From NCBI GenBank assembly GCA_035504095.1, contig DATJSN010000037.1, positions 1-32,021 on the forward strand: a stretch of DNA of 32,021 bases, read 5' to 3'. Source of the stretch: DATJSN01 sp035504095. Lineage in GTDB: Bacteria > Planctomycetota > Phycisphaerae > WQYP01. Below, piece after piece: positions 22,155 through 28,285 of the stretch. Every line of letters starts with the position of its first letter. Within the stretch, counting starts at the first letter, position 1. A model generated the notes under the pieces. The model saw nothing but the letters and a program-made list of their open reading frames with translations, had not been told where the DNA came from and did no database searches. A program made the translations under genes and the position numbers.

Positions 22155-22982
22155 ATGGTCCTAAGCTGGTTAGACGGTCAGGAAGCATGGCTCATCGTAT
22201 CGCTGCTGTTTCTTGCGATGTTGCTGGGCGGTGAGCTTGCGTACCACCTCGGACGGCGCATGACTGCCCTGCTGACCAAAGACGGCAAGGACAACACCAG
22301 CAAGACCCATTTCAACATTGTGCTTAGCTCGCTGCTGGGCCTGCTCGCCTTGCTTCTCTCGTTTACCTTCGGTATGGCGGCCCAGAGGTATGAAGAACGC
22401 CGGCTGATGATGATCGATGATGTCACCACGCTCGGTACGCTTTATCTGCGCACCTGCGCTCTGCCCGAACCGCAAAAGCATCAGATGATGGTCCTGCTGA
22501 GGCAATACGTTGATCTTCGGCCGATGGCCGTACCGCTGTTGGATGATCTGAAGGCCTTTGATGATGATGAAACTCAATCCCGGGCACTTCTAATACAAAT
22601 GTTGGACCTGACCGAAAAGATGCAAAATACGGTTCCGGCGATAAAAGGATCAGACGATGTCACCAGCGCCTTTCTGGACGCCGCCGCCAACCATACCCGG
22701 CGCCTCAGCGCCCTTTCCAACCGCGTTCCAGATTCCGTGATCTGGATGCTGCTGGGTGCGGCGATCATTGGTTTGAGCGCGATTGGTTATTCGGGTGGGC
22801 TTGTTCGCCACCGCGATATTCCCGCGCAGATCATGCTTTCCATCCTGGTTTGCGGCACCATTTACGTCATCCTCGACCTCGATCGGCCGCACCGCGGACT
22901 CCTGCAGCAGGATCAGGCGCCGATGATTCGCCTGCAGCAGATCATCGATCAGAATCCCGATGCCCAGGGAGGCTCTTCGTGA
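22155..22982 (+). CDS. DUF4239 (bestrophin-like) membrane protein
   Basis: A 275-residue inner-membrane protein. Helix 1 is at about 10-27 (A-W-L-I-V-S-L-L-F-L-A-M-L-L-G-G) and is followed by the family phrase E-L-A-Y-H-L-G-R-R. Helix 2 (L-L-G-L-L-A-L-L-L-S-F-T-F-G-M-A-A-Q-R-Y-E-E-R-R) contains the strongly conserved F-x-x-A-x-x-R-Y-x-x-R of DUF4239. A soluble helical middle follows, then two C-terminal helices (about 195-235). The family is distantly compared with bestrophin anion channels, but transport is unproven. ATG at 22155 has GAGG seven bases upstream. Its stop overlaps the GTG start of the K+ channel gene. Confidence 0.85.
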   Translation: MVLSWLDGQEAWLIVSLLFLAMLLGGELAYHLGRRMTALLTKDGKDNTSKTHFNIVLSSLLGLLALLLSFTFGMAAQRYEERRLMMIDDVTTLGTLYLRTCALPEPQKHQMMVLLRQYVDLRPMAVPLLDDLKAFDDDETQSRALLIQMLDLTEKMQNTVPAIKGSDDVTSAFLDAAANHTRRLSALSNRVPDSVIWMLLGAAIIGLSAIGYSGGLVRHRDIPAQIMLSILVCGTIYVILDLDRPHRGLLQQDQAPMIRLQQIIDQNPDAQGGSS

Positions 22983-23683
22983 AGAAGAACCAGCTTGCAC
23001 GTATTGCTTCCGGCAGATTCTTTTGGCTGTTGGTGGTGATGGTCTTGTCGATCGTGCTCGCCGCCTTTACGACGACGGGACCCGTTGAAAAATGGGTGAG
23101 CGGCGTGTCCATTGCCGGGGTACTCATCGCCTGCACCTATGCCGCTCGCGGCGGGACGATGCGTTTGCTGGTTTCGCTGTTGCTCAACGGCCTGCTGGTT
23201 CTCGCCTTTACCTTCTGGGTCATCAACAAAAGTCCGACGACCGAATACTTCGTGTTTGGAACGTTCTTGTTGTGCCTGCTATTTGCCCTGATCACGACGC
23301 TCTCCTTCGTGCTCGGCGGCGGCAATATTGGCCACGACCATATCTACGGCGCGATTTGTGCTTATGTCCTTATCGCCATGTGTTTTGCTACGGTTTACAC
23401 CATACAGCTCCTGGCGATTCCCGGAGCCTTCAACGGCGTAAACACAAATGATCCTGCCGAACGGCCCTGGGAAGACATGTTCTATTTCAGCTTTACCACG
23501 CTCTCCACGGTTGGCTACGGCGATATCACGCCCGTCAACCATAGCGCCCGCGCGGTATGCATTATAGAAATGCTCACCGGCACGTTTTACGTGGCCATCC
23601 TCATCGCTCGGCTCGCCGGGCTTTATCCGCCGCCCGCAACTGAAGACCAGCCGCATCGGCCAGAAAAGAAACCCGGAGAATAA
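22979..23683 (+). CDS. Potassium channel subunit (two-helix pore domain, TVGYGD filter)
   Basis: A 234-residue protein ending in an Ion_trans_2 pore: helix (I-Y-G-A-I-C-A-Y-V-L-I-A-M-C-F-A-T-V-Y), pore loop F-Y-F-S-F-T-T-L-S-T-V-G-Y-G-D-I-T-P with the K+ selectivity filter T-V-G-Y-G-D, and the inner helix (A-V-C-I-I-E-M-L-T-G-T-F-Y-V-A-I-L-I-A-R). Four other hydrophobic helices precede it but lack a row of Arg, so voltage sensing is unlikely. There is no cytosolic RCK or nucleotide-binding domain. The GTG start at 22979 overlaps the previous stop (GTGA) and has GGGAGG seven bases upstream. It may form a tetramer and is probably made together with the DUF4239 protein. Confidence 0.92.
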   Translation: MKKNQLARIASGRFFWLLVVMVLSIVLAAFTTTGPVEKWVSGVSIAGVLIACTYAARGGTMRLLVSLLLNGLLVLAFTFWVINKSPTTEYFVFGTFLLCLLFALITTLSFVLGGGNIGHDHIYGAICAYVLIAMCFATVYTIQLLAIPGAFNGVNTNDPAERPWEDMFYFSFTTLSTVGYGDITPVNHSARAVCIIEMLTGTFYVAILIARLAGLYPPPATEDQPHRPEKKPGE

Positions 23684-23722
23684 GATTAATTTACGGCAAT
23701 CTCAGCTACATCATTACAAAAA

Positions 23723-23751
23723 AATCTCTGTGTCCTCTGTGATCTCTGTCG
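23723..23751. repeat. Decayed CTCTGTG microrepeat in the 23684-23917 gap
   Basis: TCTCTGTGTCCTCTGTGATC at 23725-23744 continues with TCTGTCG. It belongs to the same loose family as 25443-25497. The rest of the 234-base gap shows no gene or strong structure. Confidence 0.4.
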
Positions 23752-23917
23752 CTTTAAAAACTAACCTGGCAATGTTGCGCCCGGCTTCGTGAATTTTCTC
23801 GCCTACTTTCTCCCGTCACCCGATTATCATTCCTTGCCGCTATCAGCAGCTTCCTGTTCCGCTTTCTCAGCGAAGCGAAACCACGCGGTCACACCTGCCT
23901 GCATCACCGCCGCCTGT

Positions 23918-23923
23918 TATAAT
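23918..23923 (+). promoter_or_regulatory. Perfect -10 box TATAAT before the ankyrin lipoprotein gene
   Basis: TATAAT at 23918-23923, with a weak -35 (CTGCCT, 23895-23900) at 17 bases. Transcription would start near 23930, downstream of the ATG at 23922, which argues for the TTG start at 23943. Confidence 0.42.
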
Positions 23924-23942
23924 GTTTTCGAGGTTGTTCACC

Positions 23943-24317
23943 TTGAAAACGCTTTTTTTTATTCTCCTTTGCCCGTTGCTGTTGCTCCCCGGCTGTGAAT
24001 CTCAGCCGCTGGAGAATACTTCCGCCTTGTCCCCCGCCGGCTTTTACTCCCTGTGCAAAACCGGAACGCCCGATCAAATCTCCGCCGCCATTAAGGCCGG
24101 AGCGAACGTGAATGCCCGGAATAGCCAGGGTAACACCCCGCTATTTGCCGCGGCCCAGTTTAATCCCCAGGCCGGCGCGATCACCGCCCTGATTGCGGGC
24201 GGTGCAAACGTAAACGCCAGGGATAACAATGGCCAAACGGCTTTGGATCTGGCGACGTCGGTGCACGCCCCAGATTCGGTGATTAATGCCTTGTTTAACG
24301 CCGGAGCCCAGCCGTAA
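23943..24317 (+). CDS. Ankyrin-repeat lipoprotein
   Basis: A 124-residue protein from a TTG start, giving MKTLFFILLCPLLLLPGC: a compact lipoprotein signal with lipobox L-P-G-C (Cys18). GAGG lies nine bases before the TTG. An ATG at 23922 would add seven residues but overlaps the TATAAT box. The mature part has about two and a half ankyrin repeats (I-S-A-A-I-K-A-G-A-N-V-N-A-R-N-S-Q-G-N-T-P-L-F-A-A-A; A-L-I-A-G-G-A-N-V-N-A-R-D-N-N-G-Q-T-A-L-D-L-A). Ankyrin folds bind protein partners; here probably in the periplasm or at the outer membrane. The partner is unknown. Confidence 0.82.
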   Translation: MKTLFFILLCPLLLLPGCESQPLENTSALSPAGFYSLCKTGTPDQISAAIKAGANVNARNSQGNTPLFAAAQFNPQAGAITALIAGGANVNARDNNGQTALDLATSVHAPDSVINALFNAGAQP

Positions 24318-24335
24318 AGATAAAGGAGAACCGCA

Positions 24336-24680
24336 ATGAATATGTTCCATGGAAAACTGCTGCGCGTTGGAATTTTTGCTGTTCCATGTATCTGCGCCGT
24401 CTCGTTAAGTCTCCTGGCTGGTTGCGCCGCCCCGCCGAACGAATCGCCCTATCTGGTCCACAATCCGACGGTGTTCATGGAAGAATATTCCGTTGACGGA
24501 GATGTGTTTTCCACACAGGTTGGGCCCGCCAATTCCCATGAAGAATTTCTTGACCGAAGCATGCCTCACCAAATCCATATTAAATATCTTGGTGAATTCG
24601 GCGCGGTTATGTCTGAAAAAACCATCAACATTCAATGGGATGATAAGACGTCTTCCTGGGTCGAAATCGGCACAAAATGA
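24336..24680 (+). CDS. Small lipoprotein of unknown function
   Basis: A 114-residue protein with signal peptide and lipobox L-L-A-G-C, the lipidated Cys at residue 30, followed by A-A-P-P-N-E-S. The 84-residue mature part is soluble and ends I-N-I-Q-W-D-D-K-T-S-S-W-V-E-I-G-T-K, which looks like two beta strands. I recognise no family. GGAG is eight bases before the ATG. It lies 18 bases after the ankyrin lipoprotein gene, so both are probably one transcript ended by the structure that starts at this stop codon. Confidence 0.75.
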   Translation: MNMFHGKLLRVGIFAVPCICAVSLSLLAGCAAPPNESPYLVHNPTVFMEEYSVDGDVFSTQVGPANSHEEFLDRSMPHQIHIKYLGEFGAVMSEKTINIQWDDKTSSWVEIGTK

Positions 24681-24767
24681 CGGCCGATAACCGGAAAGAC
24701 TCCTTCATTCCTCCAGGATTGCGGAATGATGTGCGTCCCAAAACTGTGGCGCTGCCGTCATTTTTTT
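24674..24767 (+). terminator. Branched terminator-like structure overlapping the stop codon
   Basis: AAAATGACGGC (24674-24684), which includes the stop codon, can pair over eleven positions with GCCGTCATTTT (24754-24764); T continues to 24767. The 69 enclosed bases contain a perfect hairpin, TCATTCC (24705-24711) with GGAATGA (24723-24729). A classical terminator has a short loop, so this is an unusual long-range version; it would also need the ribosome to have left the stop codon. Confidence 0.42.
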
Positions 24768-24774
24768 CTTGATC

Positions 24775-24802
24775 TTGCTTTGGCAATCCAATAGTATATA
24801 TT
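24775..24802 (+). promoter_or_regulatory. Candidate promoter of the rhodanese gene
   Basis: TTGCTT (24775-24780), 16 bases, then TATATT (24797-24802, five of six -10 matches). It follows the preceding terminator structure directly. The leader would be about 107 bases. Confidence 0.42.
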
Positions 24803-24915
24803 AATACACGTTCACGCGAGGGCGCCGGTCCGGAGGCCGGTGGTTGTTGTATTGTTATGCGGTGGAAACTTGGGTGGAGCGATCTCGTTCGCTGCGCCAA
24901 GGCAACGGAGAGAAA

Positions 24916-25296
24916 ATGTCGATTAAAAATTTGTTTCCCTTCCACGTGAAAAAAGAATCTCTAACGCCCGCAAGCACCGTTGCTCCGCTTGAAGTTTTCA
25001 ACCTCATGCGCGCCGGACATTCACTGATGATTATAGACGTGCGTACGCCTGCCGAGTTTGCCGCCGTTCACATCGCCGGTTCACATCTGATGCCCATGAG
25101 CTCGCTTAATCTGGCCGACCTGGCGGCTAAGCGCAAAAAAAGCGGCGATCCCTTTTTTATAATATGTAAATCCGGTATTTTTTCCGATAAAATTTGTAAA
25201 AATCTCTCCCAAGTCGACGGCGGCGAGGTCTATTCCATCCAGGGCGGCATGGACGCCTGGCAACGCGAAGAGTTGCCCGTTCAGCGCGGCCGTTAA
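24916..25296 (+). CDS. Single-domain rhodanese-like sulfurtransferase
   Basis: A 126-residue cytosolic protein. Rhodanese-homology features: D41-V-R-T-P-A-E-F, I-A-G-S-H-L-M-P, the active-site loop F-I-I-C84-K-S-G-I-F-S, then S-D-K-I-C-K-N-L and I-Q-G-G-M-D-A-W near the end. Cys84 would carry the persulfide. The loop reads C-K-S-G-I-F-S, where most relatives have C-x-x-G-x-R-S, so the Arg is replaced by Phe. ATG at 24916 is chosen for its GGAG five bases upstream; longer in-frame extensions have no ribosome site. The sulfur donor and acceptor are unknown; it fits the sulfur theme of the window. Confidence 0.9.
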   Translation: MSIKNLFPFHVKKESLTPASTVAPLEVFNLMRAGHSLMIIDVRTPAEFAAVHIAGSHLMPMSSLNLADLAAKRKKSGDPFFIICKSGIFSDKICKNLSQVDGGEVYSIQGGMDAWQREELPVQRGR

Positions 25297-25335
25297 AGGT
25301 TCCTCGGGAACGCCATCTGCCTATTTTCTCCGATT

Positions 25336-25617
25336 CCTCTTTTTCCTTTTTACTTTTTTAATTTGGCCGCATAGTCGCCGGCCTGACGCCTGCCCCTTTC
25401 GTTACGATCCGTGTAATCCGTGGTAAAACCAAACATTGCTGCTTCTCTGTGAACGCCTTGTCCCTTTGTGTACTCTGTGGTGAATGTTAATCCGTGCTTT
25501 TTGAATCAACTTGCTGCACCATGTTTGTCATTCACTCCGCCTGCGCACAACGATTTGGCGTCTTCCATCACCTCTCTGGATCATTTTTAATGAACTCTGC
25601 GTTAATCTGCGAATATC
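25336..25617. repeat. Cluster of decayed microrepeats in the 25297-25645 gap
   Basis: This gene-free stretch is largely made of imperfect short phrases: TTTTTCCTTTTTACTTTTTT (from about 25341), GATCCGTGTAATCCGTGG (25407-25424), TTCTCTGTGAACGCC...TTTGTGTACTCTGTGGTGAA (25443-25484), and AACTCTGCGTTAATCTGCG (25593-25611). They differ in detail but share a TCYGYGT unit and often end GTGGTRAA. There is no regular spacing, so it is not CRISPR. Confidence 0.5.
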
Positions 25618-25645
25618 TATTTACCAAAATATTCGAATTATTCGC

Positions 25646-25674
25646 TTGCCACACTGCGCCGCGCGTGTTACCCT
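25646..25674 (+). promoter_or_regulatory. Candidate promoter for the basic-peptide unit
   Basis: TTGCCA (25646-25651, five of six), 17 bases, TACCCT (25669-25674, partial match). It lies 38 bases before the first peptide ATG. A TTCGAA-centred AT-rich palindrome sits just upstream (about 25629-25640). Confidence 0.42.
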
Positions 25675-25711
25675 ACTTTCAATCTTCAGTTCTTTTTGAA
25701 AGGGCGGATAT

Positions 25712-25771
25712 ATGGCAAAAGCAAAAAAGGCAAAAAAAGCAAAACGTGTGAAACGCAAAGTGAAGCGGTAA
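25712..25771 (+). CDS. Tiny Lys-rich peptide, 19 residues (first of a tandem pair)
   Basis: ATG at 25712 to TAA at 25769 encodes MAKAKKAKKAKRVKRKVKR: twelve of nineteen residues are Lys or Arg and none is acidic. The 27 bases before the ATG match those before the next small gene at 22 positions, including a TTTGAAAG-x-GCGG block that would serve as ribosome site. Both products begin M-A-K-A-K. The A-K-K repeats recall histone H1-like bacterial tails that bind DNA or RNA. The shared leader and N-terminus argue for a real gene despite its size. Alternatives are a leader peptide or an antimicrobial-type peptide. Function is unknown. Confidence 0.55.
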   Translation: MAKAKKAKKAKRVKRKVKR

Positions 25772-25850
25772 GCCGCCGCAGGCAAACCGCGCTCCGACGG
25801 CCGTATCTGCTCTTTCTCCCGCATTCAATTCTCTTTGAAAGAGCGGCTGT

Positions 25851-26021
25851 ATGGCTAAGGCAAAACGCGTACAACGTCGTGTGAAGCGCCGCGTGAATCG
25901 TCTTCGGCGCCGTGTAGCGCGTCGGGTAAATCGAGTCCGTCGTCGCGCGGTCCGTGTGGTTCGTCGTGTAGCCCGCACCCGTCGCCAGCCCAGCCCCGCG
26001 ACAGCAAGGCCTACGATGTAA
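25851..26021 (+). CDS. Small Arg-rich amphipathic protein, 56 residues (second of a tandem pair)
   Basis: ATG at 25851 to TAA at 26019. It begins M-A-K-A-K-R-V-Q-R-R-V; 22 Arg and 3 Lys, no acidic residue, no Cys. Hydrophobic residues fall at 7, 11, 15, 18, 22, 26, 29, 33, 37 and 40, a strict 4-4-3 (hendecad) spacing that makes one face of a long helix hydrophobic and the rest strongly positive. The tail (46-56) is Pro/Ser/Thr-rich. The leader is shared with the 19-residue peptide gene 80 bases upstream. A strong terminator follows. It could be a nucleoid- or RNA-binding protein, or a membrane-active peptide; I recognise no family. Confidence 0.62.
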   Translation: MAKAKRVQRRVKRRVNRLRRRVARRVNRVRRRAVRVVRRVARTRRQPSPATARPTM

Positions 26022-26104
26022 TGGACTTGTTCGCGGCGGTATTCGCACAAAATTCTCATTTATGCACCTGACTTGCTAAACACATAAGTCCGCAAACCAT
26101 GCGC

Positions 26105-26146
26105 CCGGAGGTGTTGCCAAAACGTTTGGCAACACCCCCGGTTTTT
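26105..26146 (+). terminator. Strong intrinsic terminator of the basic-peptide unit
   Basis: GGTGTTGCCAAA (26110-26121) pairs perfectly with TTTGGCAACACC (26125-26136) over a three-base loop. After one mismatch CCGG (26105-26108) pairs with CCGG (26138-26141). TTTTT follows at 26142 and again at 26149. This is the best terminator in the window. The gap from here to 26325 holds only a CGTGTAATCTGTAG microrepeat (26167-26180) and GC-rich sequence. Confidence 0.88.
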
Positions 26147-26325
26147 CGTTTTTCTCGGTAAACCGCCGTGTAATCTGTAGTTCGCCCCTGCATTCCCTTT
26201 TAATTCGCAGCCTCGCTGCGCAAAAGATCGCCCCCGGCCCGGCCCGTGTGTGCCGAGCCGGAGGCGTTTCGTGAAAAGCCGAGGCGGCGAAACCCCGGCG
26301 GAGAAAGTCTCGTGTCGCTGCGGTT

Positions 26326-27915
26326 TTAAAACGCCAATTGTAGTTGTACTTGAGTTATATAGTCACGGGTATTTTGGGCAGTACCATAGTTTGCATCGGT
26401 AAAGGCCGCCAATGGCGTATAGGTTTCCGCAACCTGAATCTTGGCGTTGTTGCCGAACAGGTAATAATTAACGCCACCCTGAATGTACGTTGCGGCGTTA
26501 TTCGCGTCCGACACACCCAGTGTGTAAAGCTGGCCAAAACTCGCGGCAATTTCCCACTGGTGCGGCACGAGGAAGTAGCCGCCCTGCACGTAATAGCCAA
26601 GCTGGCCAACACTGCTTGTTCCGTAATACGCCGGCAGCGATTGCGTTAACCCGCCCGCGGTCGCGGTTGTTTGACCGGTAGCATTGATCTGCTGATAGAA
26701 CACGACCGGGCTGATCGATAGCCCCTGCCAGTGAAGGGTAAAATCGCCTTCTGCGCGGTAATCATTGCCCGAAAGAGTGTAATTGCTGATAAAACCGGGC
26801 GTTCTGTGCGAACTCAAACCTACGATCACGCCTGTAGTTCCTTCCGAGGTCACGGCCCCGCTGCCATCGGATGACAGTTCATGTGCGGGATTTTGAGAAT
26901 CATAAAGGAAAGCAAATCCAAGCATCCACTCGAGGTTCTTGGTCCAGTTGATATCCGGTTCGCTGGTAAAATCGGCCGCATCGGCGCTGTCGAACACTTC
27001 CCAACGCGCGGCAAATGACGGTCGGTTATCGCCATTTGTTGTAGAACCAAACGCCGCATCATTGCCTGTGGTGTTGGTCTTGGGCCCATTATTGACGTTC
27101 ACTTCATAATCCATCTGGTGCGGAATAATATCACCAAACAAACTCACGCCCTGTGCACGAACCGGATCAAATGCGTCGGTGATCGGGTTAAATTCCGGAA
27201 ATTCAAGACCACGGGAAATGTATTCAACATGGGTAAACGGAATCAGGAATGAACCAGCCCTGACTGCCAGCCACGGAGCGAATTTGTATCCGAGGTACAC
27301 GTCCTGCATAAAGAAGTTGCCACCGTTATTCGTTGAGCTCGTGCCGCCGAAATCACCCGTAAAGTTATAAAATAGATTGGGAGTAAACGCGTTGCCGGAA
27401 AGGATGATACGCGCCCGGCGAAATGTAAAACCGGAAACGTTGCCGGTGTCTGGAAGACCCGGATCCCATGAAAGGCCGTATGCCGGCGCGGTGGGACCAG
27501 GCTTGTATTGGCTCAGGTTGTTGGGATTGGTAGCTTGCGCGTAGGTATATCTGAACTGCAGGTACCCGTTGATGTCCAGCTTGAAGTCCTGGTCGGGGGT
27601 CTGGATGAAAAAGCCTTTGTTGTAGCCCGCCTGAAGCGTGTCATCGAGGTACTGCGATCGGAACTGGGCGTCGGATAGAACCTGCTTGACGACCTGGGCG
27701 ATTTGAGCCTCGCGGGTTGCATCGGTGTTTTGCTGACTTTGCTGCGCCTGAAGCTGATTCACTTTGGCCTGCAGCGCTTCAATCTGCGCTTCAAGCTGAA
27801 CGCTGCTGGCGTTATCCACCGTCGGCGTCGCGGATGTATCCGCCCGGCTTATTCCAGCGCTCTGTGCCAGGGCCAAACCGGCGGCCGCAAGGACCATCAG
27901 GGAACTACGTTTCAT
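26326..27915 (-). CDS. OprO/OprP-type (phosphate-selective porin family) outer-membrane protein
   Basis: A 529-residue protein. The signal peptide (MKRSSLMVLAAAGLALAQS...) is cleaved near S-R-A. Residues about 38-80 are a coiled coil (V-Q-L-E-A-Q-I-E-A-L-Q-A-K-V-N-Q-L-Q-A-Q-Q) that would trimerise in the periplasm, followed by the barrel of the porin O/P family (G-F-F-I-Q-T-P-D-Q-D-F-K-L-D-I-N-G-Y-L-Q-F-R near 100; F-T-F-R-R-A-R-I-I-L-S-G near 163; T-Q-V-Q-L-Q-L-A-F at the end). Start at 27915 chosen because AGGAG is seven bases upstream; an ATG at 27930 overlaps it. Downstream of the sulfate transport genes on the same strand, it may pass sulfate rather than phosphate (inference). Confidence 0.9.
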   Translation of the reverse strand: MKRSSLMVLAAAGLALAQSAGISRADTSATPTVDNASSVQLEAQIEALQAKVNQLQAQQSQQNTDATREAQIAQVVKQVLSDAQFRSQYLDDTLQAGYNKGFFIQTPDQDFKLDINGYLQFRYTYAQATNPNNLSQYKPGPTAPAYGLSWDPGLPDTGNVSGFTFRRARIILSGNAFTPNLFYNFTGDFGGTSSTNNGGNFFMQDVYLGYKFAPWLAVRAGSFLIPFTHVEYISRGLEFPEFNPITDAFDPVRAQGVSLFGDIIPHQMDYEVNVNNGPKTNTTGNDAAFGSTTNGDNRPSFAARWEVFDSADAADFTSEPDINWTKNLEWMLGFAFLYDSQNPAHELSSDGSGAVTSEGTTGVIVGLSSHRTPGFISNYTLSGNDYRAEGDFTLHWQGLSISPVVFYQQINATGQTTATAGGLTQSLPAYYGTSSVGQLGYYVQGGYFLVPHQWEIAASFGQLYTLGVSDANNAATYIQGGVNYYLFGNNAKIQVAETYTPLAAFTDANYGTAQNTRDYITQVQLQLAF

Positions 27916-27921
27916 GGGAAT

Positions 27922-27942
27922 CTCCTGCATTTTGCTCAGGAG
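27922..27942 (-). promoter_or_regulatory. Hairpin that could hide the porin ribosome site
   Basis: On the minus strand CTCCTG (27942-27937) can pair with CAGGAG (27927-27922), and the second arm contains the Shine-Dalgarno AGGAG of the porin gene. Loop of nine bases. Six perfect pairs could lower translation until opened by a ribosome, protein or small RNA. Confidence 0.35.
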
Positions 27943-27976
27943 CTTCCGGCGTTCCGGTCAGATCCAGATTAATTTT

Positions 27977-28005
27977 AAAAAACGTCTCCCGTGAACCGGG
28001 TCGAC
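27977..28005 (-). terminator. Moderate terminator after the sulfate transport genes
   Basis: On the minus strand CCCG (28000-27997) pairs with CGGG (27991-27988), with outer GTC/GAC pairs beyond a small internal loop, followed by TTTTTT (27982-27977). The stem is short, so read-through into the porin gene is likely. Confidence 0.42.
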
Positions 28006-28034
28006 AATGCCTACTTTTTTCTCTGGCTTTTGCC

Positions 28035-28220
28035 CTAGCGCCGGGGTTCAATTCCCCCAGTCTGCAAACGAATTTTTTCGGTCCGCTCCACCTGAACGAC
28101 GCGCCCTTCATGCACCACAATCTGCACGATGCCAAATCGGATCGCATCAACCTGCTGGCGCACAATCGATTGCCAGTCTTGTTCTGCTTCGACGGTTCTT
28201 CCATTGATCAAGTTACCCAT
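28035..28220 (-). CDS. YezD-like small protein (DUF2292)
   Basis: A 61-residue protein. The core W-Q-S-I-V-R-Q-Q-V-D-A-I-R-F-G-I-V-Q-I-V-V-H-E-G-R-V-V-Q-V-E-R-T-E-K matches the DUF2292/YezD family: a helix, then two strands with the conserved F/Y-G-x-V-x-I-x-V-H-x-G-x-V-V-Q-I-E-x-x-E-K-x-R pattern. Function is unknown, but the family is commonly found beside sulfur assimilation and sulfate transport genes, as it is here (65 bases after cysA). AGGGA precedes the ATG. It is probably the fifth gene of the sulfate operon. Confidence 0.82.
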   Translation of the reverse strand: MGNLINGRTVEAEQDWQSIVRQQVDAIRFGIVQIVVHEGRVVQVERTEKIRLQTGGIEPRR

Positions 28221-28230
28221 GTCCGCATCC

Positions 28231-28265
28231 CTTATTTTTTGCCTTTTTACTTTTAACTTTTTCCT
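28231..28265. repeat. Decayed pyrimidine-rich microrepeat
   Basis: TTTTTTGCCTTTTTACTTTT within 28234-28258, related to the phrases at 7761 and 25336. Here it sits inside an operon, between cysA and the DUF2292 gene. Confidence 0.35.
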
Positions 28266-28285
28266 TGGCGGCGGCTTCGTCGCGC

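Noticed and set aside
25336..25617. Possible CRISPR array
   Set aside because: The repeats are imperfect, differ in length and have no uniform spacers.
25679..26059. A 126-codon minus-strand frame full of Thr and Arg
   Set aside because: It is the complement of the Arg-rich small gene; the plus-strand reading has the paired leader, start context and terminator.
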